In this document: piece by piece, positions 33,705 to 41,780 of the stretch
How positions within the stretch are numbered: the stretch's first letter is position 1
How the letters are laid out: each line of letters starts with the position of its first letter
Virus record (IMG/VR): IMGVR_UViG_3300009545_000020
Coordinates: 1 to 64,000 of that record
Reading direction: 5' to 3' (one strand)
Origin: a virus
Length of the DNA stretch: 64,000 nucleotides
Made by a program: the position numbers and the translations under genes
The notes under the pieces: generated by a model
Databases searched by the model: none
What the model saw: the letters and a program-made list of their open reading frames with translations, nothing else
What the model was told of the DNA's origin: nothing

Positions 33705-35839
33705 GCTGTCTTTTCCGGTGAGGTGAATGAAACCTTTGCTTGGGCTGCGGCCTGGGCCGCAGCGGCGCGGGCGTCGGCGCGTTTCTCCGCGTCGTCCTTG
33801 GCCTTCAGTTGGAGCTTGGCCTGCTCTTTCTCGCGATCGAGCGCGAGCTTCGCGAAGTCAACCTGTTGCTCGTGAGCGAACTTCTGCTGATCGAGCTGGA
33901 TGTCGGCGTGGGCCTTTGTCAGCGCGGCGCCGCCATCGCCCTGTTCCTGCTCTGGAGGCGTTGCAGCGTCCTTGTGGGCCTTAACCATGGTCTCGGCGGC
34001 CTTGGCCTGCTTGAGGCCCGCGTCGGCGTGTTTCTGCACCGTCTCGGCGTTCGTCTTGTCGACCTCGGCCTTCTGGCCTTCCAGCGCGAGCTGCTGCGCT
34101 TGCTGGGCCTGCGGGCTCGATGCCGCTGCGGCCATCTTCTTGATGATGTCCTTCTTGTTCATCAAGCGGCTGCTGTCGATCAGCACTTCGTCCGGGATGC
34201 CGATGCCTTCCTGACGCATCGCCAGCGCCTGGTCGAACTGGCTGTCTTCGAGCACTTCGCGCTGCGGCACTGACGTGACCACCACGTCGTACTCACCGAT
34301 CATCAGATCGTTGACGACTTCGCCCGTGGTCTGGTCGACCTGGTTGATCGCGACCTGTTCGGTCTCACCCGTCGCGCGGTCGTGCGTGATCGTGAAGATC
34401 CGCGCTTCGGTGTAGAACTCTTGGACGATGTCGAGGATGTTCCGCGCGAGCATGAAGTCCGTGCGGGTCAGGTTGTCGAGCGGCTTGGCGAGGTGCGTGG
34501 AGCCGGCCTGACGCTTTTGCTGGATGGCTTTCGCTGCAACATCCGCGCGGTCCATGCCTTGCGCGGAGTCGGAGACACCCGAGATCGTTTTGATGCTCTC
34601 CTCGGCCTTGAAGCTCATCCGATCGAGGCCCTGCGGCGTCGTGTTCGGCTGAATCTTCTCGGCGTCGTCGATCTCCTTCAGTTCGAGCACGATCCCGGTC
34701 TGAGCGCCCTTCGCTTCGAGCTGCTCGGCGCTCATGTTGATCAACGAACCCGCTTTGATCTTCCAACCGCTGTTCGCGGTTGTATTCAGGACGTGGAGTT
34801 CTTGAGAGGTTGTCTTGTTCAGCAGTTCCTGAGGACCCGTGAGGTTCTCGACCAGGCCGATCGTGCGGCCGTGGCGGAAGTGCGGGAAGAACGGAATGAT
34901 CGTGAAGTGCTTGTACGGGCTCCAGTCATCGTGCAACAGCACGTCGTCGGCAATGACGCACCATTTGATGCGGCGCACGAGCTTCTTGATGACTTTGAAG
35001 CCGAACTTCTCGACGAAGAACGCGATCTTGTTGCGATCGAACTCCTCGGGGATCGGACGCATGTCGCCTTCGTTCGAAACGAAGTGTTTTTGCGCTGTCA
35101 GCGTCCGATACTGACGTTCGATGAGCCGGATACTCCGGTTCACGTTCGAATCGTCGTAGGTCGTCGAGGTATAGAACGGGTTGTTCGGGGCGCCGATGCG
35201 ATCACGTCGCGTGTCGATCGAGTCATAGCCGAACGGATAGGCAGCGATGCCCTTGTTACGGAGAATCTCGGCGTCTTTCTCGTTGTAGAGGACCGCGATA
35301 TCGTCGGCAGTGACCCATTTCGTGAGGAATACTTCGGACCACGAGTCGGGGTCATATTCCTCGCCGTCGGGATCGAGAATCACGTTCTTCGGATTCGGAA
35401 CCTCGATGCGCACTTCGCCTTGCATCTGGTCGTCGTGACCGAGGCGAACGTCGTAGAAACCTCGGCTCCCGATGATTCCATCGGTGAAAACGTCGCTGCG
35501 CTTCCAATCGAGCTGGTTGTTGTCGGAGATCTGCTTGAAAACCTTGTTCAACACGTCCGCGGTCGCTGCGGGCGCACCAGAACGCGGCCGGTAGCTGATT
35601 TCGCTGCGGTTGTAGATCTGCTCGCCGAGAACGTTCGAGACCGTGCTGAGAATCTTGTTGATCGTCAGCGCGGGGCGGCGTACCTTGGCGAGCGCTTCCT
35701 TATCTTCGTGCCGCCACTGGTCGCCCGCGAACATGCTCTCGCACACGTCGACCTTTTCGACGTACTTCGCGTGCCCGGCATCGCGGCAATACGCGTACCG
35801 GACCCAAACCTCTTGCGTCTTGGCGGTGTTGACTGGCAT
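33701..35839 (-). CDS. Portal protein, P22-like
   Basis: Start chosen at 35839 (MPVNTAKTQEVWVRYAYC) because it begins just four bases after the upstream stop; the longer frame to 35929 would lie in that gene. The 712 residues include CESMFAGDQWRHEDKEAL, RPALTINKILSTVSNVLGEQ, GVSDSAQGMDRAD and a long C-terminal Gln/Lys/Glu-rich helix. Pattern and size fit the large P22-type portal proteins that form the dodecameric DNA gate at one capsid vertex. Confidence 0.85.
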   Translation of the reverse strand: MPVNTAKTQEVWVRYAYCRDAGHAKYVEKVDVCESMFAGDQWRHEDKEALAKVRRPALTINKILSTVSNVLGEQIYNRSEISYRPRSGAPAATADVLNKVFKQISDNNQLDWKRSDVFTDGIIGSRGFYDVRLGHDDQMQGEVRIEVPNPKNVILDPDGEEYDPDSWSEVFLTKWVTADDIAVLYNEKDAEILRNKGIAAYPFGYDSIDTRRDRIGAPNNPFYTSTTYDDSNVNRSIRLIERQYRTLTAQKHFVSNEGDMRPIPEEFDRNKIAFFVEKFGFKVIKKLVRRIKWCVIADDVLLHDDWSPYKHFTIIPFFPHFRHGRTIGLVENLTGPQELLNKTTSQELHVLNTTANSGWKIKAGSLINMSAEQLEAKGAQTGIVLELKEIDDAEKIQPNTTPQGLDRMSFKAEESIKTISGVSDSAQGMDRADVAAKAIQQKRQAGSTHLAKPLDNLTRTDFMLARNILDIVQEFYTEARIFTITHDRATGETEQVAINQVDQTTGEVVNDLMIGEYDVVVTSVPQREVLEDSQFDQALAMRQEGIGIPDEVLIDSSRLMNKKDIIKKMAAAASSPQAQQAQQLALEGQKAEVDKTNAETVQKHADAGLKQAKAAETMVKAHKDAATPPEQEQGDGGAALTKAHADIQLDQQKFAHEQQVDFAKLALDREKEQAKLQLKAKDDAEKRADARAAAAQAAAQAKVSFTSPEKTA

Positions 35840-35843
35840 GACT

Positions 35844-36176
35844 TCAGTTCTTCGGACCGACTGCGTCCATCTGCTCGTCGACAGCGAGGACCGCCTGGCC
35901 GGAGAGAAGCGGCGCAACGTTCTGGGCACCGAGCCACGTGCGCGGACCAGGGAACGGGTAGCTGTCCTCGATGCGATTCGGACGATCGGGCTTCGGGTCG
36001 CGGTTGATCTGGTCGAAGATCGAGGGCTGCTGGCGGATCGGCGGGGGGACCAGCGCCGCCGTCCCTACCTTGTCGATCTCGGCGACGATGCGGTCCCAGA
36101 CGATGGGCGGCGGTGCCTCGGGCGCGAACGAATCACGGATGCCCTTGAGCCAGGTGACGAAGTCGTGGGGGGTCAT
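35844..36176 (-). CDS. Hypothetical 110-residue protein
   Basis: A Pro-rich, possibly disordered protein (DKVGTAALVPPPIRQQPSIF) located between portal and the 104-residue gene. Its start overlaps the previous stop (ATGA). Genes at this place can encode terminase- or portal-associated accessory factors, but nothing specific is recognised. Confidence 0.6.
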   Translation of the reverse strand: MTPHDFVTWLKGIRDSFAPEAPPPIVWDRIVAEIDKVGTAALVPPPIRQQPSIFDQINRDPKPDRPNRIEDSYPFPGPRTWLGAQNVAPLLSGQAVLAVDEQMDAVGPKN

Positions 36177-36487
36177 TTCGCCTCCCTGATGTGCCGCGCA
36201 ATCAAGCGATTGGCAGGGGAATGAAGGAAACGGAGCCGCACAACACTCGGGTCGCTCTCGGTTCGAACCCCGAAGCGCGCAGTGAGCGCGCCTTCGCGGA
36301 AGGAAAATCCGACCCCTGTGATCGAGAGGAACCCGACCAGCAGCGGTGCGTACCAGGCCGGCAGCTCGGTGAAGTCCCCGCGCGCGAGCTGGTGCTCTCG
36401 CTCGGCGCGCGTCGAGAACTGTTCTCGCGCGAGGAAGAAGGCGCCACGCGGGCGGCGAAGACGAAAGGCGTGATACGCAGTTGCCAT
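36173..36487 (-). CDS. Hypothetical 104-residue protein
   Basis: Basic N terminus (MATAYHAFRLRRPRG) and a short hydrophobic stretch near residues 44-60 (YAPLLVGFLSITGVGF), perhaps one membrane-proximal segment. Lies directly after the large terminase. Coupled to the next gene by ATGA. Function unknown. Confidence 0.58.
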   Translation of the reverse strand: MATAYHAFRLRRPRGAFFLAREQFSTRAEREHQLARGDFTELPAWYAPLLVGFLSITGVGFSFREGALTARFGVRTESDPSVVRLRFLHSPANRLIARHIREAK

Positions 36488-36488
36488 G

Positions 36489-38009
36489 TCAGGCCGCCAT
36501 GTGAGAGACGCCGTGCGTCACGCCGGCCTGGAGCCGGTCCTTCCAGGACTTCATGCCCTGGGGCTTCGGGGGGACGGGGGCGGCTGACTCGACCACCATC
36601 TGGGTCACCCAGGCAAGGGAGTCGACGCAGTCATCGTGCACACCAGCGGGGAAACGCAACATCTCATTCCTCACGGTCTCGTACCACTCAGCACCCTCAG
36701 CGAACGACACCATGCCCTGCTGCATTCGGCCCTGGAGCGCTCGACCACGGGTCAATTTGTCGGTTAGCGGTTTGAGCAACGTGATGGACGGATACAGCTT
36801 CCTCTCACGTTCTCTCATGGTCTTCGTAAATAGAGCTTCGAGGCTGCGCCAAATTTGACCGTCCTCGAAGCCCAATCTTAGAGCCGGACTGTACCACTTC
36901 TCGCAGAGAGACAATATGGCGTCTACGATGAAGAAGGCGTTTCCGCTCTTGAATCTAACGACTTCTACGACGTGCATTAGATCGTTTTCGTCCTGCAGGG
37001 CCACGGTACCAACGGTGTAGTCGTTGGTTTTCTTCTCGGATATCGCAAAGTCCCACGCGATAAACACGTTGCAGCGCTTGTAGTGCGGCGGCGGCCCGCG
37101 CCGGAACTGTTCCTTCAGGAAATACCCGCCGTCGTCAGGGACAGGGTTTTGTTGGTACAGCGCGGACCACCACCGGCCGCCCTTGTGCTGCGCCTTGATC
37201 CGCAGCAGCTTGTTCAGGTCGTAGCGCGCGGGGTGCAGGGCCTCGCCTTTGCTGCGAAGAAGACGAAGGTCCGCCAGGTCGTGGGCGGAGGTATCGACGA
37301 TGATCTGGTGCGTGAGGGGGTCTACGTACTCATCCTGCTCCGCGATCGCCGGGTACTTCACGACCTCGAACTGGTCGATGTGCTCCCGGTCTGGATCATC
37401 CGCGTCGACCTTCATCATCTGCTGCAGGCGGCCGGCGAGATCGTCGTCGTGCCACCAGGTCTGGATGACGAGGACACCGCCGCCAGGTGCGAGCCGCGAA
37501 TACGCGGTGGAGAGGTACCACTGCCAGATCTTTTCGCGCGCATCGGCGCTGTCGGCTTCCTCAGCGTTCTTTACCGGGTCGTCGATGACCAGGATGTGCG
37601 CGCCCTTGCCCGTGATCGGGCCGCCGATGCCGGCCGGGAGGTACGCACCGCGCGAGCCCGACAACGCCCACGAGCTGGCCGATCGGTTGTTCGGGTCGAG
37701 CTTCGTGCCGAAAACGCTCTGGTATGCCTCGTCGTCGATGATTCCCTGAACTTTCCGCGAGAAGTCGAGGGCCAGGTCAAGGTTGTACGAGCACGAGATG
37801 AATTCGTGATCGGGATTGCGGCCGAGGTGCCAGGCGGGGAAGTTTTTGGAGGCGAGTTCGCTCTTTCCATGCCGCGGAGGCATGAGGAGCATGAGCCGCG
37901 GGCTTTTTCCGTCGACAACGTCTTGAGAGAAGCGTTCGAGGCGCTCGCAGATGTCTCGATGCACCCAGCCGTCGAGATACCGCGGGTTGAGGCGCTTCAC
38001 GAACGGCAT
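36489..38009 (-). CDS. terL: Terminase large subunit
   Basis: Contains the DNA-packaging ATPase motifs: Walker A-like MPPRHGKSE (~residue 40 from this start), Walker B HILVIDDP (~145), a coupling TWWHDDD (~195), then the nuclease domain with FIAWDFAISEKKTNDYTVG (~310) and FEDGQIW (~370). The start is uncertain: homologous-looking helix (SDPKLAAVQKELAERVLARR) extends upstream of the ATG at 38009, and a TTG at 38111 could include it. The frame is open much further (to 38501) but that part is Ser/Thr-rich and is a shadow of the gene at 38071-38517. Confidence 0.85.
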   Translation of the reverse strand: MPFVKRLNPRYLDGWVHRDICERLERFSQDVVDGKSPRLMLLMPPRHGKSELASKNFPAWHLGRNPDHEFISCSYNLDLALDFSRKVQGIIDDEAYQSVFGTKLDPNNRSASSWALSGSRGAYLPAGIGGPITGKGAHILVIDDPVKNAEEADSADAREKIWQWYLSTAYSRLAPGGGVLVIQTWWHDDDLAGRLQQMMKVDADDPDREHIDQFEVVKYPAIAEQDEYVDPLTHQIIVDTSAHDLADLRLLRSKGEALHPARYDLNKLLRIKAQHKGGRWWSALYQQNPVPDDGGYFLKEQFRRGPPPHYKRCNVFIAWDFAISEKKTNDYTVGTVALQDENDLMHVVEVVRFKSGNAFFIVDAILSLCEKWYSPALRLGFEDGQIWRSLEALFTKTMRERERKLYPSITLLKPLTDKLTRGRALQGRMQQGMVSFAEGAEWYETVRNEMLRFPAGVHDDCVDSLAWVTQMVVESAAPVPPKPQGMKSWKDRLQAGVTHGVSHMAA

Positions 38010-38070
38010 CAGACGACGCCGCGCGAGAACGCGCTCAGCTAGTTCCTTCTGAACTGCGGCGAGCTTAGGG

Positions 38071-38517
38071 TCAGAAGGGGCATTCGACGCCGTCGAGCTT
38101 GCGTGAGGCAACGGCGCCGGCGCGCTGAGAGGTGTCGATGTCGGGGACGGTGAGCCAGTCGCGCTCGGTGTACGTGCCGGTTGCTTTGAAGTCTTCGAGG
38201 GCTCGGACTTTCCACTCGCGCTCGGCTTTGCTGTCCCAGAGGTCGGGCTCGATTTCCTCGGGGGCTTTGGCTTTGCGCCAGTCGATGTAGAGGTCGACTT
38301 CGCTTTCTTTGTAGCCTTGGCGACGCGTGAGGAGGACGCGGCGGTTTGGGATGTTGTCGATCGGGATGCCGAGGATGCGGTCTGCGATCGAGGCGTATTC
38401 GAGCTTGTCGCTGGCGACGAAGGGGCGTTCGAACGGCGTGTCGACTTGGATGACGATGTTGATTTCGTCGTCGGCAGGAACTCGTTCGCAGGCTTCTTCA
38501 CGAGATGCGGATGTCAT
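38071..38517 (-). CDS. WEYAS-family protein with long C-terminal extension
   Basis: A 148-residue protein carrying FERPFVASDKLEYASIADRI near residue 29, matching the KPF-(I/V)-A-x-DGWEYAS-(I/L)-x-D-R core of four other late genes here. It adds ~95 charged residues (ESEVDLYIDWRKAKAPEEIE). Placed between terminase genes; it overlaps the upstream paralogue by 20 nt. Function unknown; a packaging-related or small regulatory role is conceivable. Confidence 0.68.
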   Translation of the reverse strand: MTSASREEACERVPADDEINIVIQVDTPFERPFVASDKLEYASIADRILGIPIDNIPNRRVLLTRRQGYKESEVDLYIDWRKAKAPEEIEPDLWDSKAEREWKVRALEDFKATGTYTERDWLTVPDIDTSQRAGAVASRKLDGVECPF

Positions 38518-38812
38518 TGACGAAGATCCGAGTCGCTCGGAACCCAGGCATGATGAAAACCGCGTCGTTGAAGTTGTGGCTCAGGAGCGAGCCGTGCTCC
38601 TTGTTCCAGTTGTGTTCGCTCGGCCACTTCTTCCGCCCGATCATGAGATCGCCGAGGTTCGCGTACTCCCATCCATCAGGTCCGATGCGCGCCGTGAAGG
38701 CGGCCAGCTGCTCACGAGCCTGCTTCCCGTACGCCGGGCCGAGCTTCTTCGCCAGGTTCCGCTGCTGGGCTTCGAGCGAAGCAGCGCGGCCGAAGCGGTC
38801 AGCCTTCCGCAT
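38498..38812 (-). CDS. WEYAS-family protein, diverged
   Basis: A 104-residue protein with a helical basic N terminus and the core GPDGWEYANLGDLMIGRK near residues 44-60, followed by SEHNWNKEHGSLL, where the HN motif recurs in the paralogues (SQHNALRE, SAHNRAKV, SDHNHHRE). Overlaps the terminase small-subunit gene by 14 nt. Function unknown. Confidence 0.67.
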   Translation of the reverse strand: MRKADRFGRAASLEAQQRNLAKKLGPAYGKQAREQLAAFTARIGPDGWEYANLGDLMIGRKKWPSEHNWNKEHGSLLSHNFNDAVFIMPGFRATRIFVNDIRIS

Positions 38813-39425
38813 CGCCGTCTCCGTCGCCGAGCACTTCTTCCACGAGTTCGGGGCTCTTCGAGATGCCGTCGGTGATCAGCTTCAGCAACTCGGCGTCGCT
38901 GAGCTTGTTCATGCGCTCCATCACGAGGTTGCCTGTGAGGTTGATGTCGAGGGTCTTCTTGATCGGCTCGTAGTAGCCGCACATGCGGCCGATCTCGCGC
39001 CAGCCGCTGATCATCGAAGCAGGCTCGGCCATGAGCTTCGCCATCTCGATTCCTTCGAGCAGGCCATCCATGACCCGCTTCCGGGTCATCTGGCTGGCTT
39101 CCTCATAGAGCTTCTTTTCCTTCTCGTACAGCGCAATCACCTGGGGCAGATGCACGATGCGGTACGCGTAGGAGGCGCCGTCGCCGTAGCCGGCGCGCGC
39201 CGAGGCGTTCGGGATGGACTCGCCCTGAGCCCAGAACTTCACGAACAGCTTCGCCTTGTCGGTCAGCGGCTTGTTCGGGTCGGCACGTTCGGCGAGTTCA
39301 GCGACAGGGACTGCGCTGAGGTTGAGGTACTTCGCACGAGCGTTGAGAGCCGAGCCCTTGCGGTCGACGGCGCTGGCACCGCGCTTCTTGGCGTACCCGC
39401 TGCCCTTGCCTTCGCGCGCGGTCAC
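38799..39425 (-). CDS. terS: Terminase small subunit
   Basis: Start set at GTG 39425: it overlaps the stop of the upstream WEYAS gene and has GAGGAG 5 nt upstream. The 208 residues include LTDKAKLFVKFWAQGESIPN then ASARAGYGDGASYAYRI, a helix-turn-helix pattern typical of phage terminase small subunits that bind pac DNA. The C terminus is acidic (EEVLGDGDGDAEG). Fits with the large terminase a few genes downstream. Confidence 0.8.
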   Translation of the reverse strand: MTAREGKGSGYAKKRGASAVDRKGSALNARAKYLNLSAVPVAELAERADPNKPLTDKAKLFVKFWAQGESIPNASARAGYGDGASYAYRIVHLPQVIALYEKEKKLYEEASQMTRKRVMDGLLEGIEMAKLMAEPASMISGWREIGRMCGYYEPIKKTLDINLTGNLVMERMNKLSDAELLKLITDGISKSPELVEEVLGDGDGDAEG

Positions 39426-39637
39426 AGGTACTCCTCGGGGTCGCGATGACCATGCTCGGTGACGTGGTAGGAGGGAAACGCTTTCCAGTTCTTCAACAGG
39501 TTCGAGGCTTCGCGCAGCGCGTTGTGCTGGCTGAAGAGGTAGCCGATCCGCTCGCCGAGCATGAAGTCGCCGATCGAGGCGTATTCCCACCCGTCCACGG
39601 CGACGAAGGGTTTGGAGATGTCGACGGCGGAGGTCAT
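39422..39637 (-). CDS. WEYAS-family small protein
   Basis: A 71-residue protein: MTSAVDISKPFVAVDGWEYA then SIGDFMLGERIGYLFSQHNA. First half is nearly the same as the next upstream paralogue, also at DNA level, so duplication is recent. Coupled on both sides (ATGA upstream, GTGA to terS). Function unknown. Confidence 0.72.
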   Translation of the reverse strand: MTSAVDISKPFVAVDGWEYASIGDFMLGERIGYLFSQHNALREASNLLKNWKAFPSYHVTEHGHRDPEEYL

Positions 39638-39858
39638 ACGGCGGCGCCCTTCTTCAGGGTATTGAAGTACGACGGGCGCTTCGCGGCGATGAACAAGGCA
39701 TCCGACCAGATGGATTCCACGGGGGCGCGTACCTTGGCTCGGTTATGCGCGCTCAGAAGCGGCGATATCGGCCTGTCAAGGACTCGATCGGCCAGCGACG
39801 CGTACTCCCAACCGTCGGAGGCAATGAAGGGTTTGGTGACGTCGACGGCGGGGGTCAT
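39634..39858 (-). CDS. WEYAS-family small protein
   Basis: A 74-residue protein: MTPAVDVTKPFIASDGWEYA then SLADRVLDRPISPLLSAHNR. The shared core and HN motif align with the other members; the C-terminal half is different (IWSDALFIAAKRPSYFN). ATGA overlaps with both neighbours. Function unknown. Confidence 0.72.
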   Translation of the reverse strand: MTPAVDVTKPFIASDGWEYASLADRVLDRPISPLLSAHNRAKVRAPVESIWSDALFIAAKRPSYFNTLKKGAAV

Positions 39859-40229
39859 TGGCGGCCGTACTGCTTCACAGCGGCTTCGACGGCGCCGTAC
39901 TTCGCCACGAGACGCTCGACGAGACCGGGGACCGGTTCGAGGATGTCGAAGGCATCGTGCCGGCGGAGGAACTTGGCCAGCAGCTCTCGATGATGGTTGT
40001 GATCGGAATCCATTCGGTTCCCGAGCAAGCGATCCGCGATCGAGGCGTACTCCCAGCCGTCGGAGGCAATGAAGGGCTTGGAGGCCAGCATCTTTCCGAC
40101 CACCTCATCGGTGTCCTTCTTCTGCTCTTCGAGCATGTCCGTCAGCTCGTCTACCACGTCATTCAGCTCGACGTAGATAGGGCCGAAGGGCGCGGGCGGC
40201 ACCGGTTCGAGGGGGAGGGGCTCGGTCAT
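39855..40229 (-). CDS. WEYAS-family protein, first gene of the late unit
   Basis: A 124-residue protein with an added acidic, helical N-terminal domain (~residues 20-48, DVVDELTDMLEEQKKDTDE) before SKPFIASDGWEYASIADRLL and SDHNHHREL. It is the promoter-proximal late gene, right behind the divergent control region. Function unknown; being first in the terminase operon, a regulatory or packaging-accessory role is possible. Confidence 0.7.
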   Translation of the reverse strand: MTEPLPLEPVPPAPFGPIYVELNDVVDELTDMLEEQKKDTDEVVGKMLASKPFIASDGWEYASIADRLLGNRMDSDHNHHRELLAKFLRRHDAFDILEPVPGLVERLVAKYGAVEAAVKQYGRQ

Positions 40230-40467
40230 GTGGCTCTAAGCTCTAAGTTAGACGAGATTCTCGTCTAAAAAATTTTTCAGAGCAAGGCCTTAGAGAAAGG
40301 GGTGGGGGTACCGGGGATTTTTCCTGGGTACGGAGGATGAAAAACTTCGTGCTGGGGGCTCAGAAACGGGGGTGTGAGGCTCCCCTCCCCGTCCCTCGTT
40401 CGACGCCCCCCACTTCGGATTCGTGATCCCACGGGCTCAAAAAGGAGTCTCTTCGAGTGGGGGCCAC
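40230..40467. promoter_or_regulatory. Divergent control region between late and small-membrane units
   Basis: No gene in ~240 nt. Next to the late start lie TCTAA half-sites at 40235-40239 and the inverted repeat TCTAAGTTAGA (40242-40252), then a perfect 10-bp inverted repeat (arms TTAGACGAGA and TCTCGTCTAA, 40248-40268) and AAAAAATTTTT. GCCCCCCACT (40405-40414) and AGTGGGGGC (40456-40464) can pair. This looks like an operator-promoter region. Exact promoters were not identified. Confidence 0.6.
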
Positions 40468-40493
40468 GCAGACGACAAAAACACGTCGTCTGC
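40468..40493 (+). ncRNA. Twin stem-loop leader, copy 1
   Basis: GCAGACGAC-loop-GTCGTCTGC is a perfect 9-bp stem with an 8-nt loop (AAAAACAC). About 20 nt later comes TTAACTCATTG and a GAGGT ribosome site, then the 53-residue gene. A second copy with compensatory base changes precedes the next gene, so RNA folding appears to be selected. Possible attenuator, regulatory leader or protein-binding site. Confidence 0.68.
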
Positions 40494-40536
40494 TTCGATC
40501 TTCGAGCTATGTCATTAACTCATTGAGGTCTACATC

Positions 40537-40698
40537 ATGCTCTCACTCCTCAAGGCTCTTGGCCTCGTAGCTATCGCTGTGCCGTTGATTCTCTTTGGCG
40601 TTGATCAACACTTCGTCGGCGCCGACCAGAGTGGTTGGTACATCGTTGCTGGTGCGTTGGTATTCGTACGCGCAGTCTTCGTTGCTGCGAGTGAATAA
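40537..40698 (+). CDS. Small membrane protein, 53 residues
   Basis: Starts MLSLLKALGLVAIAVPLILF and contains two hydrophobic segments (~2-21 and ~34-50). The start follows GAGGT after the first stem-loop leader. It is one of four small genes here, three of them membrane proteins, reading away from the late unit. Function unknown. Confidence 0.66.
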   Translation: MLSLLKALGLVAIAVPLILFGVDQHFVGADQSGWYIVAGALVFVRAVFVAASE

Positions 40699-40712
40699 CG
40701 TGCTACTCAGTC

Positions 40713-40738
40713 GCAGACAACACAAACACGTTGTCTGC
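40713..40738 (+). ncRNA. Twin stem-loop leader, copy 2
   Basis: GCAGACAAC-loop-GTTGTCTGC, a 9-bp stem with an 8-nt loop (ACAAACAC). Compared with copy 1 one pair changes from G-C to A-T on both arms, keeping the stem perfect. The spacer then repeats TCGATCT, TTAACTCATTG and AGTC before ATCATG, as in copy 1. Confidence 0.68.
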
Positions 40739-40777
40739 ATCGATCTACATCCTTGTCCTTAACTCATTGGAGTCATC

Positions 40778-41185
40778 ATGCCCAAAGTTCGCCCAATCAA
40801 TGCAGCCATGTCGGAAGATCAACACAACTCCGACTCCGCAACTCATTCCGCCATTGAAACCATCGTCTCGGGTTTCAAGTTCCAGATTGCCAGCTTCATC
40901 GCGAATCTCTTCGTCGCTGGCACTCTTTGCTACGTTGGCATGAACGTCGTCACGTGGCTCATCGTTGGTGCAACGATGTTGACGGGTTCGGCGTTCCTCG
41001 CGTTCATGATCGCGTTCATCGGTTATGCGATCGTCTTCATCGGCAGCATGGCTGTTGGCAGCTACGTTGCGAAGTACATCGCACAAGGAACTGCGCTCGA
41101 CGACATGAAGGCGGTGAAAGATGTCTGCGTAGCGAAGCTCGTTGATGTTCGCGCGTGGTTCGATGCACGTGTTGCCAACTTCTAG
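40778..41185 (+). CDS. Membrane protein, 135 residues
   Basis: Begins MPKVRPINAAMSEDQHN (a second Met at residue 11 is possible). Two to three hydrophobic segments: ~residues 35-58, 60-78 and 80-101, then a charged end with a predicted helix. The GGAGT site and the second stem-loop leader precede it. No family recognised; may alter the host envelope. Confidence 0.65.
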   Translation: MPKVRPINAAMSEDQHNSDSATHSAIETIVSGFKFQIASFIANLFVAGTLCYVGMNVVTWLIVGATMLTGSAFLAFMIAFIGYAIVFIGSMAVGSYVAKYIAQGTALDDMKAVKDVCVAKLVDVRAWFDARVANF

Positions 41186-41197
41186 GAGTTAACGATC

Positions 41198-41482
41198 ATG
41201 ATTGAAATGGCGTTGCTCGTAGCAGCGGGTCTCATTGTTATTTGGTGGCGACTCTCGTGGAAGTGGAAGCTGAGAATGTTGTCCCATCCGACTGCAATCG
41301 ATGTATTTGTATTCATCGGATTGACTGCGCTCCATTGGGGCACGTTCGCCGGCGTAATGGTCGCTGCGATCGCCGCGCTCGCAGTTTCCGTGAGCCTTTC
41401 ACTCGGTCGCTGGCTCTTCGGTTATTACTTGAAGGGCGAGTTCCATCAAGGCCGGATCAACATTCGGAGCAAGCTGCAATGA
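41198..41482 (+). CDS. Membrane protein, 94 residues
   Basis: Starts MIEMALLVAAGLIVIWWRLS with a first helix at residues 3-18 and two more around 36-50 and 53-72, then a charged C terminus (KGEFHQGRINIRSKLQ). The TGA overlaps the next start. Function unknown. Confidence 0.63.
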   Translation: MIEMALLVAAGLIVIWWRLSWKWKLRMLSHPTAIDVFVFIGLTALHWGTFAGVMVAAIAALAVSVSLSLGRWLFGYYLKGEFHQGRINIRSKLQ

Positions 41483-41661
41483 GCCTCATACCTTTCACCT
41501 TCCTCATCCTCATCTCCGATAACCACACACAACTAGCGAAGCTCTCAGGCACCGATCAACTGATCCGCTGGTTCGACGAGCACAGAGATTTCATCGAGAT
41601 CCATCGCAGCTACAAGGATCTCCCCGACGGCTCGACCATCTGCAAGGTGTTCGTGTCGTGA
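41479..41661 (+). CDS. Hypothetical 60-residue protein
   Basis: Start chosen at ATG 41479, overlapping the preceding stop. Sequence MSLIPFTFLILISDNHTQLA then a soluble part ending GSTICKVFVS. Mixed alpha/beta. The unit ends at the strong terminator that follows. Function unknown. Confidence 0.62.
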   Translation: MSLIPFTFLILISDNHTQLAKLSGTDQLIRWFDEHRDFIEIHRSYKDLPDGSTICKVFVS

Positions 41662-41716
41662 TCAACAAGGAGCTGAACATGCCGCCCTAGACCCTAACAA
41701 CTCCACTGCTCTTTTC

Positions 41717-41750
41717 AAGGGCCAACGTTTTTACAGCGTTGGCCCTTTTT
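41717..41750 (+). terminator. Strong Rho-independent terminator
   Basis: AAGGGCCAACG and CGTTGGCCCTT pair perfectly (11 bp) around a short loop; five T follow. It closes the small membrane-gene unit before the gene at 41781. Confidence 0.88.
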
Positions 41751-41780
41751 CTTTGCACCAACCAATGGAGATCACCGTGA

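Noticed and set aside
38110-38501. Ser/Thr-rich N-terminal extension of the large terminase
   Set aside because: Low-complexity read of the WEYAS gene in another frame; typical terminases lack it.
41680-41691. 3-codon ORF MPP before the terminator
   Set aside because: Too short and no coupling; no support as a gene.
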